Numbered from the stretch's first letter, positions 1 to 11,906 are shown. The stretch is 64,000 bases of DNA from Coprinellus micaceus (GCA_951394405.1 OX596340.1:1922001-1986000); one strand, 5' to 3'. Numbers and translations: made by a program. Notes: generated from the letters alone by a model not told the origin.

Positions 1-263
1 GCCGAGATATAATGCAAACTCATAGACTCTCGGCTTTACACCCCACTCCGTTACCCCGGCGAGCCCTTGAAACCCTCCCTTGATAGCGACCCTGCGTGCG
101 GAGAACTCAACTTTTCAAGCAGCGAACAGGTGGGCACAATTTCGACGAAAGAGGAAGAAAGTCGTGGTTGCATATGAAGGTACGGTAGCTCATTGCGTGG
201 GGCTCTATGCTAAGTGAAGTCCAATCAACCCAGTCCTTTTTACCTGTCACCCCGTTGTAGCGT

Positions 264-701
264 TTATGATGCTACCCTTTGGGAGAGCACTTTCGCCACG
301 TCCTCCTTAGACAGCACCGTCACTCGCTCTCCTTCGTGCGCAAGCTTCACAAGAATCCCAATAACCCAATCCACACTGGTGTAGCCCGGCAACGGCGCCG
401 CCTGCACCACTTCTCGGAACTTCGACACTCTCGTCACTGGGATGAACCCCACGTCCACTTCGTACGCGGCCGTGCCGGCCTTTGACCCCTTCAATCCCTT
501 CCTCCACCGGTCCCTCGCTACCCCAGCCCCTTCGAGTGACATAGCCGCAACAGCGGGACGCTGTTCAGGCTCCTTATAGGTGAAGCGCTCCTTTGAAATA
601 GACCATAACAGTCTGTGTTCCTCGTCAGCGAGCATAAGAGCCCAGTCAGTCCTTGGATCGCGCCAGCAGACGACCTTGAGCTGGAAAGAGACGGAGGACA
701 T
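264..701 (-). CDS. Unrecognised 145-aa protein
   Basis: Single-exon ORF of 145 codons starting at the ATG at 701-699. I do not recognise it with confidence. The protein is compact, has no signal peptide or membrane segment, and its C-terminal half carries a motif of the form DWVIGIL followed by a charged helix (LAHEGERV). This loosely recalls a group of small agaricomycete proteins with a conserved CQDWV-type segment, but here the Cys-Gln pair reads Ser-Val, so the link is weak. A longer reading frame continues upstream to 989, but the extra N-terminus is low quality and covers the promoter, so the internal ATG was chosen. A TATA-like element sits about 105 bp upstream. It is tail-on to MSH5, transcribed in the same direction, 358 bp away. 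Confidence 0.5.
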   Translation of the reverse strand: MSSVSFQLKVVCWRDPRTDWALMLADEEHRLLWSISKERFTYKEPEQRPAVAAMSLEGAGVARDRWRKGLKGSKAGTAAYEVDVGFIPVTRVSKFREVVQAAPLPGYTSVDWVIGILVKLAHEGERVTVLSKEDVAKVLSQRVAS

Positions 702-801
702 CGTGTGCTTGGTTGTTTTGGGGGTTGGTTGGTAATGAGCGCTCGATGGGTGGTGAGGGGGTTGCTTCTCTGTTGTATGGCTTCCAACCCCACCAGAGTG
801 C

Positions 802-812
802 TTCTTATATAC
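802..812 (-). promoter_or_regulatory. TATA-like element upstream of the 264-701 gene
   Basis: On the minus strand the sequence reads GGTATATAAG, a good TATA-box match, about 105 bp upstream of the ATG at 701. It lies next to an 11-bp inverted repeat (arms 826-836 and 883-893). Function is inferred from position and sequence only. Confidence 0.4.
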
Positions 813-825
813 CCAGGGAGTCGAG

Positions 826-893
826 CAAAGCCCATCTCGAGGCGCCCATTGACGAGATTGCTTTGTTCTGTCTTCGAAACTTGATGGGCTTTG
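826..893. repeat. Inverted repeat, 11-bp arms
   Basis: CAAAGCCCATC at 826-836 is the exact reverse complement of GATGGGCTTTG at 883-893, with a 46-nt spacer. It lies in the presumed promoter of the 264-701 gene. It could be a paired transcription-factor site or chance. The core of the same word recurs as a tight inverted repeat at 60894-60916. Confidence 0.45.
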
Positions 894-1059
894 ACGCCCA
901 GGCATGTGCGGGTGCAATTGGTTTGGCGCCCGGTGTGCTTTGACCACGATGCATCGTCGTGATTGGGGTGCGTCACGGCCATTGGGCACAATGCGGCCTT
1001 TGTGGTGGCGACAATGGCAAAGCCATGTCTATTATTGTAGGCTACCCAAAGCAGAGAGC

Positions 1060-4000
1060 CTACACTTCACTCTGGGAACGTAACCCGTGTCTCCCACTCA
1101 CTAGTTCCTGCTGCCCGTCTTCGACTCCCAAGGCCCATTTCAATTTTGCTTTGACGTCCAACCCAGCTCGATCCTCCAAGTCCCACTCCAAGAACCTCTT
1201 GCAGATGGCCTCCGCGTCCGCCAGATCGGCCATTTCCTCCTCCGTCATCTCTTCATCCATGAGCTGGACAATCTCGTGGTTGGAAATTAGGTTGCTAACG
1301 ACAACGTTAGGAAGGTATTGAAAGGTATATGGAGATGAGGATACCTGACATGTTGGGCTCGTTCGACTATATGCATTGGGATACCGAATATTGCGGCACA
1401 CTGTGCCGCATGGGATTGTAACGAGAGGCCTTTCGCCACCCTGGAATCACCGCGACGCGTTTAGCATAAGAACCTCACGTTCGAGGTGACTGACCCACGT
1501 ACCGATACAGATACGTGATCTTCTCCTTCCCAGGGCCCGGTGGAACACTCTCCCGAGTTTGGCTCGTCATGTCGTATTCACTTCCATCCCTAGTCGAACT
1601 TGATGGGTTTGCGCCGGTGAACATGACCTGCATGTGGCAAAAAGTAATCGGCCAGTGGTCGACATCCAGGAGCTCGTCGGTGAATACGTCGTGGAAGTGC
1701 GTCGCCACGAGGACTTTGGGGCAGCCGGAACCGCGATGGAGGAGGTGCTTCAGCACACCGCAGAAGAGGCCAGCGCCATCTGCGTCGAGGTTAGAAGGGC
1801 CAATGGAACCCAGTGTAAATAGGGTAATCACCTGTTGAGAGCGTGCCCTTCCCGAACTCATCGAGGACGATGAGCGAGCGAGCGGTACAGTTTCTTATGG
1901 CGAGGGAGACTTGGTTTAGGTCGATCATGAACGCGGATTGAGCCTTTGAAACGGATTCTCGAGTTGCGACGCGGGTGAAGACTGTATTATCGTGTCAGCC
2001 CGCATTCGTTTGACCGAGGGGAGGAGGGATCTCTCACTTTTGTCGACAATGCCGAGGACGGCAGACTCCGCTGGAACGAAACTATGGGGGGTTAGAAATG
2101 CAATGGACGTATATATGCGGGCCTTGGAGCGTACCACCCGACTTGGGCCATGATTTGAATCAAAGCGATCTGTGGGGCTCAAAGTGGGTGAGTCCATCGC
2201 CTGTTCAGGCAGTCCATACTAGTACTCGCCTGTTTCATGTATACGCTCTTCCAGAGAGTCAGTAATGCAATAAAGAGACGACCATTGAGAGCTGAACCTT
2301 TCCACAAGCATTTGCTCCAGTGCATAACAGTACGCTATTCCAATCCTCTGAGTTATCTGGGGTTTCTGGATTGGCGCCCATACCGGCGCCTCCGATTAGG
2401 CGCGCATCATTTGAGACAAACGCGTCCAAAAGTAATTCATGAAGGGGGTGTCTGCGCGCGTTTCTTCAGCCCAAAGTTCCTCAAACGCTGGAAGCGTTCG
2501 AATTCGTACCTCCCTTGCACAATCTCGATGATATTTTCATCGACCATCTCGGGCCGAACGTATCCGTTCGTCCTCGAAGCCTGCGCCATAGCCAAAAGAA
2601 CGTCAAGCTCAGCGCACACGTCACACGCTTCCATCATGACCTCGGAGTACTCCATGACTTTCTCGAGAAGGTCTTGGATGATCTCAAGTTCTCGGTCGAC
2701 TATCATCGAGTGCAGGTCTCCGACGTATTTGTCCATCTCTGAAGTGAGATGAGCACGCAACCGTTGTGAGCGACGGAATACAGGGGTTTGTGCAGATACC
2801 GACCGTGCATCTCCTGGCTCTTGAAATAGACGTGTAGACTGTCCCGATACGATGGATCAGAATGGAGAAACAATAGGGTATGTACGCGGATTACCGGGCA
2901 CGTACTCTGATAAGAACTATATTGGTCGGGACACGAGGTCAGGAAAGCTGTAGGTGGACAAAGCAAATGGGGAGAATGCGACGTACCTGGAACGTCCATC
3001 CATCAACTGCTTCAATTGGCTGTCCATTCTCCCACTCAGGGCGCATAGGGACACAGATTAGGTATCCTGAAGGGCAGCAACGTCAACGAGTGCCTTAACT
3101 TTGTAAAACGCTGGAGGGCTGCAGACCGAGCTGAGGAAAGTAGACCACGTTCAGGCTCGATGCGATGTGCTCCGGAACGGTCTCGGAAATCTGCTCAGCG
3201 ACGATGGACTGGGGAGCAACAACGTTAGTTTAGGTTTGGACTGGTTCTCTGTGAGCCATTCCGGACCAAAACCGAGTCAATCCCACTGTATGTATGCTTC
3301 CTGTTGTCGAGCTCTTCGTCAATGTGTCGCCTGACGCAGATGCGGTCCGCGTTGTTGGATTCTTCCCAGTCAACCTGGATTGGATTAACCTTGAAGTCGC
3401 ATGAAGGTTAGTGCGTTCGTTAGACGTACGACCTCGTCGACGCTTATACCGCATTGCTTAAATGTGGCGACGTCTAAAGCTTCGTTAACCTTGAGTGGCT
3501 GTTAGCAATGAGGCTCATTGCCGAGACACAACACCTCACCCTTTGCACAATCTCCGCGCTGTGAGCTCCATGAAGCTCGGAGAGGCAGTCGTAGATCATG
3601 GTCGTATGGAAGGCGAACTGCCAGAAGTGGGTCAATCCGAATCCACCCTCGCTTCCACGCGAAACTTCGCACCTTAACAAAGCCCTGCCAATCGCTCAGC
3701 TTTGCTTTCCCAGACTCGAGCGCCTTCATAACCTTCGGCATGTTCTTGATTCCCTTCAAATGGCTATGTACCGAATTCACAGTCGCAACGTTCTCTGCGC
3801 GGTTGAAGCACTCGAGGGCGTCATGCCTCGCTCTGAGAGTCGTCAAGGAGAGCGAGGGTCGGAGCAACCATGTCCGGAGAAGTGAGCGTCCAAGCGTGGT
3901 TTTGGTGTTGTTCAGAATGCCTTCAACGAACGGTGAGGGGCTGTCAAGGTGGATGGAAGGAATGTACCCACCATAGAGTGACAGCCCTTCCTTCGTTTTA

Positions 4001-5436
4001 TCTGAATGCATGGAGGCATGAGATTCAGATTCAAATACCTGTAAGGATCTGGACGGAGGAATTTGTGAGCAAATTCTACACGAAACTGGGTGGAGTCTTC
4101 ACAATAGGGCATCCGAGTTGATGTGCATGACTTGGTCCAAGGCTAGCAATTGGATGTCTTTCACATCCAGGCCTGGGATTCCCTCATCGTCATAGTCACT
4201 GGCAGCTCGTTCGCGAACGAGATGGTCCAGCAATGCTCCGACACTTGCCATCTAAGGTCCTGTTGTTATCGAGCAAGAAATAAGAGAGAGATTGGAGCAT
4301 ACGCAGTAAGGTGACCCCTCAGCATTCGCAAAATTGGCCAACCTAGTCAGTGCATTCCATCTCTGAGTCGTCGGGTCCCCTCCACCACTACTCGCCCTTC
4401 TTTGCCTCATGAAATCATAGGCGTTCCGGGAAACTGTGCTCTCCCCGCCGACGTTGGAGTCAGACTCCACATTCACGTTGTCGTCCTCGTCGCATGGGAG
4501 CTGGCTCAAGCGGCTCAGAGCATAGAGGCGCTCTTTGCCCCGCCTAGGGTTGAACTCCTTGAAGGGGCGGATTTGGAAGGTACCACCCGAGCTGTCCACT
4601 GTTGCGAAGGAAGTCAATCAGGTGGATATATGCGGAGCTTTGAGGGTATGCGGACGTACTATGGTCCCGCATAGCGTCGATGAACTCGTCATCGGACTTG
4701 GAGCTCGTTAGAGCATAATCTGGGGTCACTTGTTCCAATACTGGCGATGAAGATTAGCCCCAAGGCAATCTGGAAGGTGAATTGACTTGGAACTCACACA
4801 TGCGCGTCAAGTCGAAGTGCCCTGTCTCTTGAGTGTCTTCTAGGACGTGTAAGATACCTTTCAAAGGATCGTAGTACGCAAACGCGATGCGGCCGCTATA
4901 TGCGAAGCATTTTTGTGAGTATGCGCAAGACAAGCCTCCAAGCTCTGCGCACGGATGGCGGAGACTACGGAAGGACGAGTTGTGGCACATACTGGAGACA
5001 GAACGCAGCCAGGCAAGTCTGGAAACATAAAATTTAGCGCATATATTCATCTCACCAGGGCAAAACCCTCTTCTTTTACCTTGTCTAAATTCACCGACGA
5101 CTCATCTTCCCCTTCTTCACTCTGCTCTTCTTCCTCGCTGTCGCTACGACCTCCATTACCTGCCGTACTTCCCTGTTCAGTACCATTCGTCGTCGGACGC
5201 CCTGTCGAAGAGCGACTGGGTGCGCGAGGAACTCGTTTGCCGCGGGTTGAAGCCGCTGGAGTCAAGGAAGTTGTCGCAGCGGTCGATTTCGACTTCCAGC
5301 GCACTTTCTTCTTGTCCGGACCCGCGTTTGTGGTGGAATCCGACGCGCCACCATCGTCGTCGCCGCGGGTGCGAGGGTTGGGCCGCTTCCGTTTCTTGTT
5401 AGAGGGCTTCGCGCGAGACCACGCTTTCGGAGGCAT
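1060..5436 (-). CDS. MSH5: MutS homologue 5 (meiotic crossover factor)
   Basis: MSH5 pairs with MSH4 to form a sliding clamp that stabilises Holliday-junction precursors in meiosis; it does not act in mismatch repair. The gene is broken by many short introns (about 15 or more). Reading 5' to 3': an acidic, lysine-rich N-terminal arm (5436-5050) that is absent in animal MSH5; the MutS connector and core region, with a segment reading QIRPFKEFNPRRG near 4570; the lever and clamp (about 4000-2440), ending in ELDVLLAMAQASRTNGYVRP; the ATPase with Walker A TGANACGK split by an intron from SVYMKQ (2320-2240); a motif VGSFVPAE-like segment near 2080; FMIDLNQ and Walker B VLDEFGKGT near 1870; and a C-terminal helix LEWDLED near 1180. 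The stop at 1060 follows. The Walker A differs from the common GPNxxGKS. No stop or frameshift had to be assumed. Exact exon borders are not all resolved. Confidence 0.9.
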
Positions 5437-5665
5437 GTTCTCGAGACAACGTAAGGGGGGGAGGAAAGAAACAGGAACGAAGGAAATTCAAAGAAGGGGC
5501 GGTCCCGGACGTGTCACCCTCACGTGGCTGTTGCTTCGCAAAAATCGAGATTGGCAGACGCAGGCAAACCAAGAAGCTTGATCTGGAGTCTGTAATTCGC
5601 GAAGTAGAATGCGTAGCATATTTTGGATCGCGACAAGCAATAGTATGTACTAACGAGGTATACGC

Positions 5666-6951
5666 TTACTTCGAAGAAACGTTCAAGAGGTTCTTGGCAT
5701 CCTCGCCAGCGACTACAGGCATTCGTCAGCACTTGTACAAATTTATCAGGGCACACAGTACGCACCGTTCAGCAGCAAGCTCTGCGAGTCCAACATCACC
5801 TTGTTCCCACTTCCAGCAAGGGTATCGGCAATTTCGCGGGCAGCTTCCAGTCGCCTGAGCTCCAAGAAGCCCTTGTTCTTGCGGAGGGCTTCACCGACGA
5901 GGATGGCAGACTGGGCCTCTCCCTGAGCCTTGACAATGATAGACTGCTTCTCCTGCATCGCCTGGTCGACAAGGAAAGCTGCTCGGAGAGCGGTCTGTTG
6001 CGCGACCTGCTTGGCCTCGACTGCGTGGGTGAATTCGGGTGAGAAGGCGACGTGGGTGATGGACACATCGTCGAGGCTAAGGCCGAAACGGCCTGCTCGC
6101 TGCATCAGCTGGTCACGGATGAGTCGGGAGACCTATGGCAATTCGTATAAGTGGGGAAGAGGTGTAGGATGCTGGTGAAAACGCACATTCTCTCGCTGCG
6201 TAATTAGCTGGCTGGCGTTGAACTGGGCAACGACACTCTTCAACACCTCGTTGACAATCGAGGGGAGAACGCGCTCGTCGTAGTCCATGCCGAGCTCCCG
6301 GTAGATTGTTGGGAGCTGGCTAGGGGAAGGTCGAGAGAGAACACGGCAAGTGATGTTGACCATTTGCAGATCTAATTACCGCGTCAGAGGACCGAGTCGG
6401 TTGGAAGTCTGGAGGTAGCTGACCCTTAGTGCCAGTCAAACTGGCAACATTGCGAGGCTTGGCACGAATGTCATAGATAATTGGGGTCTCGATCCATGGA
6501 ATCTGGATGGCTAATTGAAGTTCCACGAAATGAGAGAAAGGCCAAGACATACCGCAAAGTGAGTTCCTTCGTTATAAATCTCCTCCTTGATACCATGTAG
6601 CCTTTGCGCGTCTGTGAGCTGAAATTCTTTGCCAGAAGGTAAGCTCCTACCTGCTGTACTTGATAGCTCGGTGACCACCATCGACTGTACAAGGCGAAGA
6701 CTTGGTCAGCACATACCGTCATTTCAACCACCGAAAGTCCCATAGCGCGCGCCGTTGAGCCTCGTGATAGACAATGGCTCACCGTTGAACAAGCTGGCGT
6801 TGACGAGGACGCCACCACCAACCAACGCAGCCAACAATCCTCCACCAGCGAACATTCCCTTCCCGCTGGGGCCACCACCGCGGCCGCCGCCAGAAGATTT
6901 GAGCTGCACTACGAGCCTTCGGAAGGCCTGCTGTCCGTTGTTCATGTTCAT
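5666..6951 (-). CDS. PHB2: Prohibitin-2
   Basis: Inner-membrane scaffold protein that forms ring complexes with prohibitin-1 in mitochondria, supporting cristae, protease control and respiratory assembly. The N-terminus (from 6951) has a Gly-rich stretch and a hydrophobic segment ([15 protein letters not shown]) that would be the membrane anchor. The SPFH/Band-7 domain follows, with [17 protein letters not shown], then [22 protein letters not shown], then the Ala/Glu/Gln-rich coiled coil [14 protein letters not shown]. These match PHB2 rather than PHB1. The last exon is found only after splicing out 5713-5765 (53 nt); it codes [15 protein letters not shown] and stops at 5666. Several other short introns occur. 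The gene is divergent from the PQ-loop transporter, sharing 268 bp. Confidence 0.93.
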
Positions 6952-7219
6952 TGTGTCTGCCCTACTGTCTTCCTAGAAGTTGAGTGAGATGTGGGGAGGA
7001 ACGACGGGGTTGTCGTCGCGAACAGAGCTTGACGTCGTCTGCCTATGCCCATTGCCGGCCAGGGACGCGGCTTCGGGACGAGTCACGTGTATCGGCACCA
7101 ATCAGCCGACGGTGATGGGCCTCGGCGTCAAAGCAAACTTCGAAATCTTGAAACGCCCGATGATAACAGTTACGCAACCACCGCCTTCGTTGTAGAGAGC
7201 ACACGACGACGGCGAAGAT
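6952..7219. promoter_or_regulatory. Shared promoter region, PHB2 / PQ-loop gene
   Basis: 268 bp between two divergent start codons. It must contain both promoters and both 5' UTRs. No clear TATA box was seen on either strand. Confidence 0.45.
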
Positions 7220-8585
7220 ATGCTCACCGCCCTCGTCTGGACCGGCTTTTTCGAGTCCAAAATGCTCCATATCCTCGAGTCGGCTGGAAATGACTCGCTG
7301 AGCAGTGTGGTACGTGACTCCATAGCCAATAGCCTTGGAACCATTAGCTGAACCGTCGTCGTAGCTTGGCTGGATATCCATTGCTTGCTGGTAACGCCAT
7401 TTCTCACCTCTATACCCATTTTTATGAACTTACGCTATTATCTGGCTAATAGGTTTGTTGTGTACTCGCCTCAGCTCTATGAGAACTACCAGCTGCAGTC
7501 GGGCGAAGGCGTCAGCGTTTTGTTCGTCTACATTTGGCTCCTAGGAGATGTGCTCAATCTCGCTGGCGCTGTCTTGGGCAAGCTCATCCCCACAATTATC
7601 ATCCTGGGCGCGTATGTGAGTGCACCCAGCTCATGTGGATGAGCATACGAGTCTGATAGGTCGATTAATTGCCGCGGCATGCAGTATACCACATGCGACC
7701 TCATCCTTCTCGGGCAAATTTTCTACTATCGGTGGAAAACACAGAGGAAGAACCGAGCAGCTGGTGGTTCGGATGCTCTGCCCGGGGATGATGAGCGGAC
7801 ACCGCTAATTCCAGATGCTGAAGGGTCAGAGGCTGTGGAGACCCCTGAGTCTGTTGTCCAGCCCTTGCCAGCCCTTCTAGTCAAGTATTCCCTGAGCGTC
7901 GTGTTCGTCGTGGCTGTTGGTATCGGAGCTTGGTGGGTAAATGAAGGGAGATTCCACCCCAACGAACCTAATGTCCACGGATTTTCGGCGAACTCGCAAG
8001 GGGGAGTGGAAAAACCTAATCATTACGCCCTCATCCAATTCTTCGGGTGGTCCAGCGCTGTCCTCTTCGTGCGTGCCTTTCAACCTTCTTCTTCAAGATT
8101 TTCATGAGCTCATCGTCGATGGACTACCAGCTCGGAGCACGCATACCTCAAATACGTCAGTACTCCTCTTTCGAGTCCCTTCTCTCTGCCGGAGGAAGTT
8201 TGAATAAGCTAACCAACACGTTCTCCATTTCACCGCTTCCTCCATGTGGGGATCATCGATAAACCCTGAACCCCCGGGTCCGACGACAATTGTCTCTGCC
8301 TCGCAGTGAAAAACTTCGAGACACGATGCGCTGGGCTATCGCCGGCGATGTTCTTGTTCTCAATCCTGGGTAATACGACATATGCCCTATCGATACTTGC
8401 CAAGAGCCTGGACTGGGCCTACCTAATGACGAATGCTGGGTGGCTCGCAGGAAGTGGATTGACGGTCTTTCTGGATGCACTGGTGAGTGCTCTTGGACGG
8501 ACGGAGCTGTGGAAGCTGACGGGTATGGCAGGTCCTTTGTCAATTTATGTACTACCGCGGCGTGGATAGAGTAGATAGGGCTTGA
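7220..8585 (+). CDS. PQ-loop vacuolar basic amino acid transporter
   Basis: Seven-helix PQ-loop protein like yeast Ypq1-3 and human PQLC2, which export lysine and arginine from vacuole or lysosome. Two PQ motifs are visible: VVYSPQLYENY near the N-terminus and GARIPQI in the second half. Hydrophobic segments include VSVLFVYIWLLGDVLNLAGAVL, PTIIILGAY and PAMFLFSILGNTTYALSI. Between helices 3 and 4 is a soluble acidic loop (about 7745-7860). Exon 1 is 7220-7309 (start ATG 7220; an in-frame ATG at 7262 is an alternative). Exon 2 is a 26-nt microexon, 7365-7390, encoding LGWISIACW. Exon 3 begins at 7453. The final exon, after the intron beginning gtgagtgctc, reads VLCQFMYYRGVD and ends with TGA at 8583-8585. 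Confidence 0.85.
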
Positions 8586-8942
8586 GATGGAAATCTACGA
8601 TTAGATATTTCCGAACATGCGTCGAAAGCGTCCCGAGAAAGCGGAGCACAAAGGCTGCCTCATTGCAAACCTCGTGCCGTGTAGCCCAACACGTTGCAGG
8701 TCATGGATGCATCGCCATCAAGCTTGTTCTGCATCCTTCTTGCCTGCAGCCCAGCCAAAAATTCAAACCGCGGTTCGAATCCATGATGTCCCATCGGGGC
8801 ATGCTACGCCTCGTGCCCCTGCTCGTGGACTTGATTTTCTGGTGCAATGCAATGCGGACAAGGCTGCATGACACATAAAGAAAAGCCTTTCCCTTACTGT
8901 TGATTTTTCCTGCTCAGAAGCCCGGCGAAAGAGAGGCTGCCC
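8586..8942. other. Intergenic, 357 bp
   Basis: Lies between the PQ-loop gene and the F-box gene, both on the plus strand. A GGTTCGAATCC word at 8772-8782 resembles a tRNA T-arm but has no matching stem or acceptor. I see no gene. Confidence 0.5.
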
Positions 8943-11906
8943 ATGAACAACGCCCCCCACAGTGCTAGGTACGACGACGAGTCGTCCTACGACTTTGACT
9001 CACCCGCAGATTCATCCACCACCTCGCCATGGGCCTTTTCGCGCACCGCATCGATGTCGTCGTCGGGGACGTCGGGAAGCTATGGGGAGGAGGACGAGGA
9101 GGACGAGACATCTGAGGAGGACGACAGCGAGACGTCTCCGACGAACACTGTGTCCCCCCAATCCCCCACATTCCACCCGACGGGACTCTCAGGTCCCAGG
9201 TTGCAAGGAGGTTTCACGTCGTCCCCCCCAGGCTCCCCTGAACGACCGGCACCTTCCAAGTCGTACCCAATGGCCTACTCGAGCTTCTCGAACTACCATC
9301 CGACGTCCAGCGGTCCCGCCGCACCTAGGCTGCAGGTCCCCCAACCACCCAAGGCCAAGGCCAGGCCAAACCCTTTACCACCACCACCTCCCCCTTCTAA
9401 GCGCGCCACACAGCAACCGCAGCTAAATGAACGCCGGGAGGCACCGAAGCCTCGGACGTCTTATGTTCCGCCTCCTCCATCCCCTCCACCCCCTCCACCA
9501 CCGCCCCCACCCACTGTTCAACCAAATGTATACAGGGAAGTACCGAGGACAAGGGTCTCTCAGCCTGCAGCCCCACCTCCACCTGGCCCTGCTCCAGCAC
9601 CTCCGCCACCAATGGCGAGGTCTAAATCTGGGACCATTAACCACCTAAGGGATGCTATCGCGTCGATTGAGACACAAATAGCCCAGCTCACGGCTCAGAA
9701 AAGGGAACTGCAGGTGAGACTAGAACAGGAGGTGAGGGTAGAAAGCCCCGTAGACAGGCTCCCCAGCGAGCTTCTGAGCGGAATCTTTGTGCGGAGCGTA
9801 GGAGTGGGCCAAGAAGAGGAGAACCCCGTCATGCTGGCTACGATTATGCTTGTCTGGTGCGTCGCGCCAATTATCCTGGAGGGGCTTACTCTAAGCGTTT
9901 TATAGCCGCCAATGGAACGAGGTCGCGCTCAACACGCCGATTCTGTGGTCCAAAATCGAGATTAGTCCTCACGACTCACTCGGACGGGCAAAAAGGCGGC
10001 TAGAGAGGTCCAAATCATCTCCCCTGGACATAAGCATCAACTTCGGCCCTCGAGCAGAGTATACCACCACGACCACTACGACTTACGCGAGCGCGGTACC
10101 CATTGCCCCGCAAAACAGCGCTTCCCAATCCGCCGGAGTTTCCTCTGCCTCCGGATCCTCGACAGCTTACGTCTCGACCAACCCCCTGGTCCTCAACTCC
10201 CATTCCAGCACCTCGAACGCGCCCGCCACCAATGCGAGCGCGACGACGACTGGGACAACGACCAAGACAACGACGACGACCGTGAATGTGATCGACGCGA
10301 TCATCCGTTCCATGGAACTCTTCAAACTTGTTCTTTGGCGAACACGTTCATTCACCCTGCGCGTGCCCAATCGCCACCAGGCTCACGCCGCCCTCATGCG
10401 GTGCAGGGATTACTCCGCGCCGCTCCTGGAGCACCTAACTATCCACATCTATCATAGCATGCTCGACGGGCCGTCCTACGTTTCCTCCTCGGGGACGATC
10501 TCAACTTCCGCTGCCTCAAGCTCAGGCGAGAGCTTCGCTTTGTATGGGGCCGTAGCTGCTGGGTCTGGTAATGGTTCCGTGGGGGCACAAGCTCAAGGAG
10601 CTTCGAAACTCACTCCGCTTCCGCTCTTCGCGGGACAGACGCCCATGCTGAAAACGTGCTCGTTTACAAGCTTTAATTTCGGTTGGGACGTGGGGATGGT
10701 GAGAAGGCTCAAGGTTTTGCGGCTTGGAGGGTACTTTAACGGCTACGCCCCGACCCTCTCCGCTCTGGTTGCGGTCCTGCGCGAGTGCCCTGAATTGGAG
10801 GACCTGTCTTTGCGCAACCTGAGTGAAGGTGATGGAGAGGGGAGCGAGATGGGCCATGGAGGAAACAGCTCGTCTTGCGATCCACCCATTGCTTCAGGAC
10901 TGGGATGTGGGGGACACCATGGCGGAACCTCCATCTCTGCCCTGACTTCAGACTCGCACGTCGTCTCTACGACTAGCAAAACCATTTCTTTGCCAAAGCT
11001 ACGAAGCCTAACGCTCTACTACGCGTCCCCGGCACACCACATCCTTCCGTTGCTCTCCCTCCCTGGACTACAGCACCTGACTCTCGCGTTCCTGCAAAAC
11101 ATCTCATCCATCCTGCAAGGCCTCTACACACAGGCACTGACACGCCTCCCGCTCAAAACGATACGCATCGAGAGTTGCATCTTCAACGAAATCGTCTTTA
11201 TCAACCTCATGCGACGACTCAACGGCCTCGTTCGACTGGAAATGGTTGATTGCGAAGACCTCAGTGGAGGAGCTCTCAGGGTACGTCACATCCCCCACAT
11301 ATCTATCGCCGCCTTTTTTTCTTTTCTCACCTTCATCTAACCAAATTTGCATCTACCTCCTTCCTATCCCATCCAACACGCACAATTTCCAACTGCATCT
11401 CACTCCAATTGGCATTTCAGAACCTAACCTCTTTAACCCCGAACGCCCCATCGCCCCTCCCACGAGTAACGCACCTGACCCTCGATGGGTGTACATCGCT
11501 CGACTTCGACTCGCTCCGGATCTTCGTTGAGGCACGCTTGCCGCCGAACCCGCATACCTTCAAGAGATTCCATACGAGTGCGAAGGAGATCGTGAGTAGT
11601 GCAAGTGAGGCTGCGAGATTGACAGAGGCTGCGAGACAGACGAAGGCAAGGCACACAAGCGCTGGTGCGAGCGCTTCAGCATCTTCTGCGGCCAGTTCTG
11701 GGTCTGGTGTCTATGCCAGTGCAAGCGGAACTGCGAGTGCGAGTGCCGCGACTGGTGGTGCTGGGGATATGCTACTCCACCCAGCCCGGTTGGTGTCGAT
11801 CGACGTGACGAGGTGCACGCAGGTTAGCAAGGAGATGGTGCAGTGGTTGAGGATGTACGTCGCGGAGGTGAAGTGCGAATCTGCAAAGGGCGTGTGGGGA
11901 GACTAG
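8943..11906 (+). CDS. F-box-like protein with polyproline N-terminal arm
   Basis: Agaricomycete-type F-box protein, presumably a substrate adaptor for an SCF (Skp1-cullin-F-box) ubiquitin ligase. Domain order: an acidic Ser-rich start (residues 1-65); a long Pro-rich arm with an uninterrupted run of about ten prolines (residues about 180-190) and other runs; a short coiled coil (HLRDAIASIETQIAQLTAQKREL); the F-box core LPSELLSGIF, continued across the intron after 9856 as LVCRQWNEVALNTPILWSKI; then a Thr/Ser-rich linker and leucine-rich-repeat-like segments (LRSLTLYYAS, LQHLTLAFLQ, LVRLEMVDCE, VTHLTLDGCTSL). A second intron runs from 11280 to about 11419. The C-terminus has a Ser/Ala-rich insertion. 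Stop at 11904-11906. The cullin it might work with is encoded at 42.4-45.2 kb. The substrate cannot be predicted. Confidence 0.75.

Larger units (their letters stand above)
702..1059. other. Intergenic: promoter of small gene, 3' side of MSH5
   Basis: 358 bp between the small unknown gene and the stop of MSH5. It holds the TATA-like element and the inverted repeat listed separately. No further coding sequence was seen. Confidence 0.5.

Noticed and set aside
8772..8782. tRNA T-arm-like GGTTCGAATCC
   Set aside because: The flanks do not form a T stem, and no matching acceptor or anticodon arm is present upstream.
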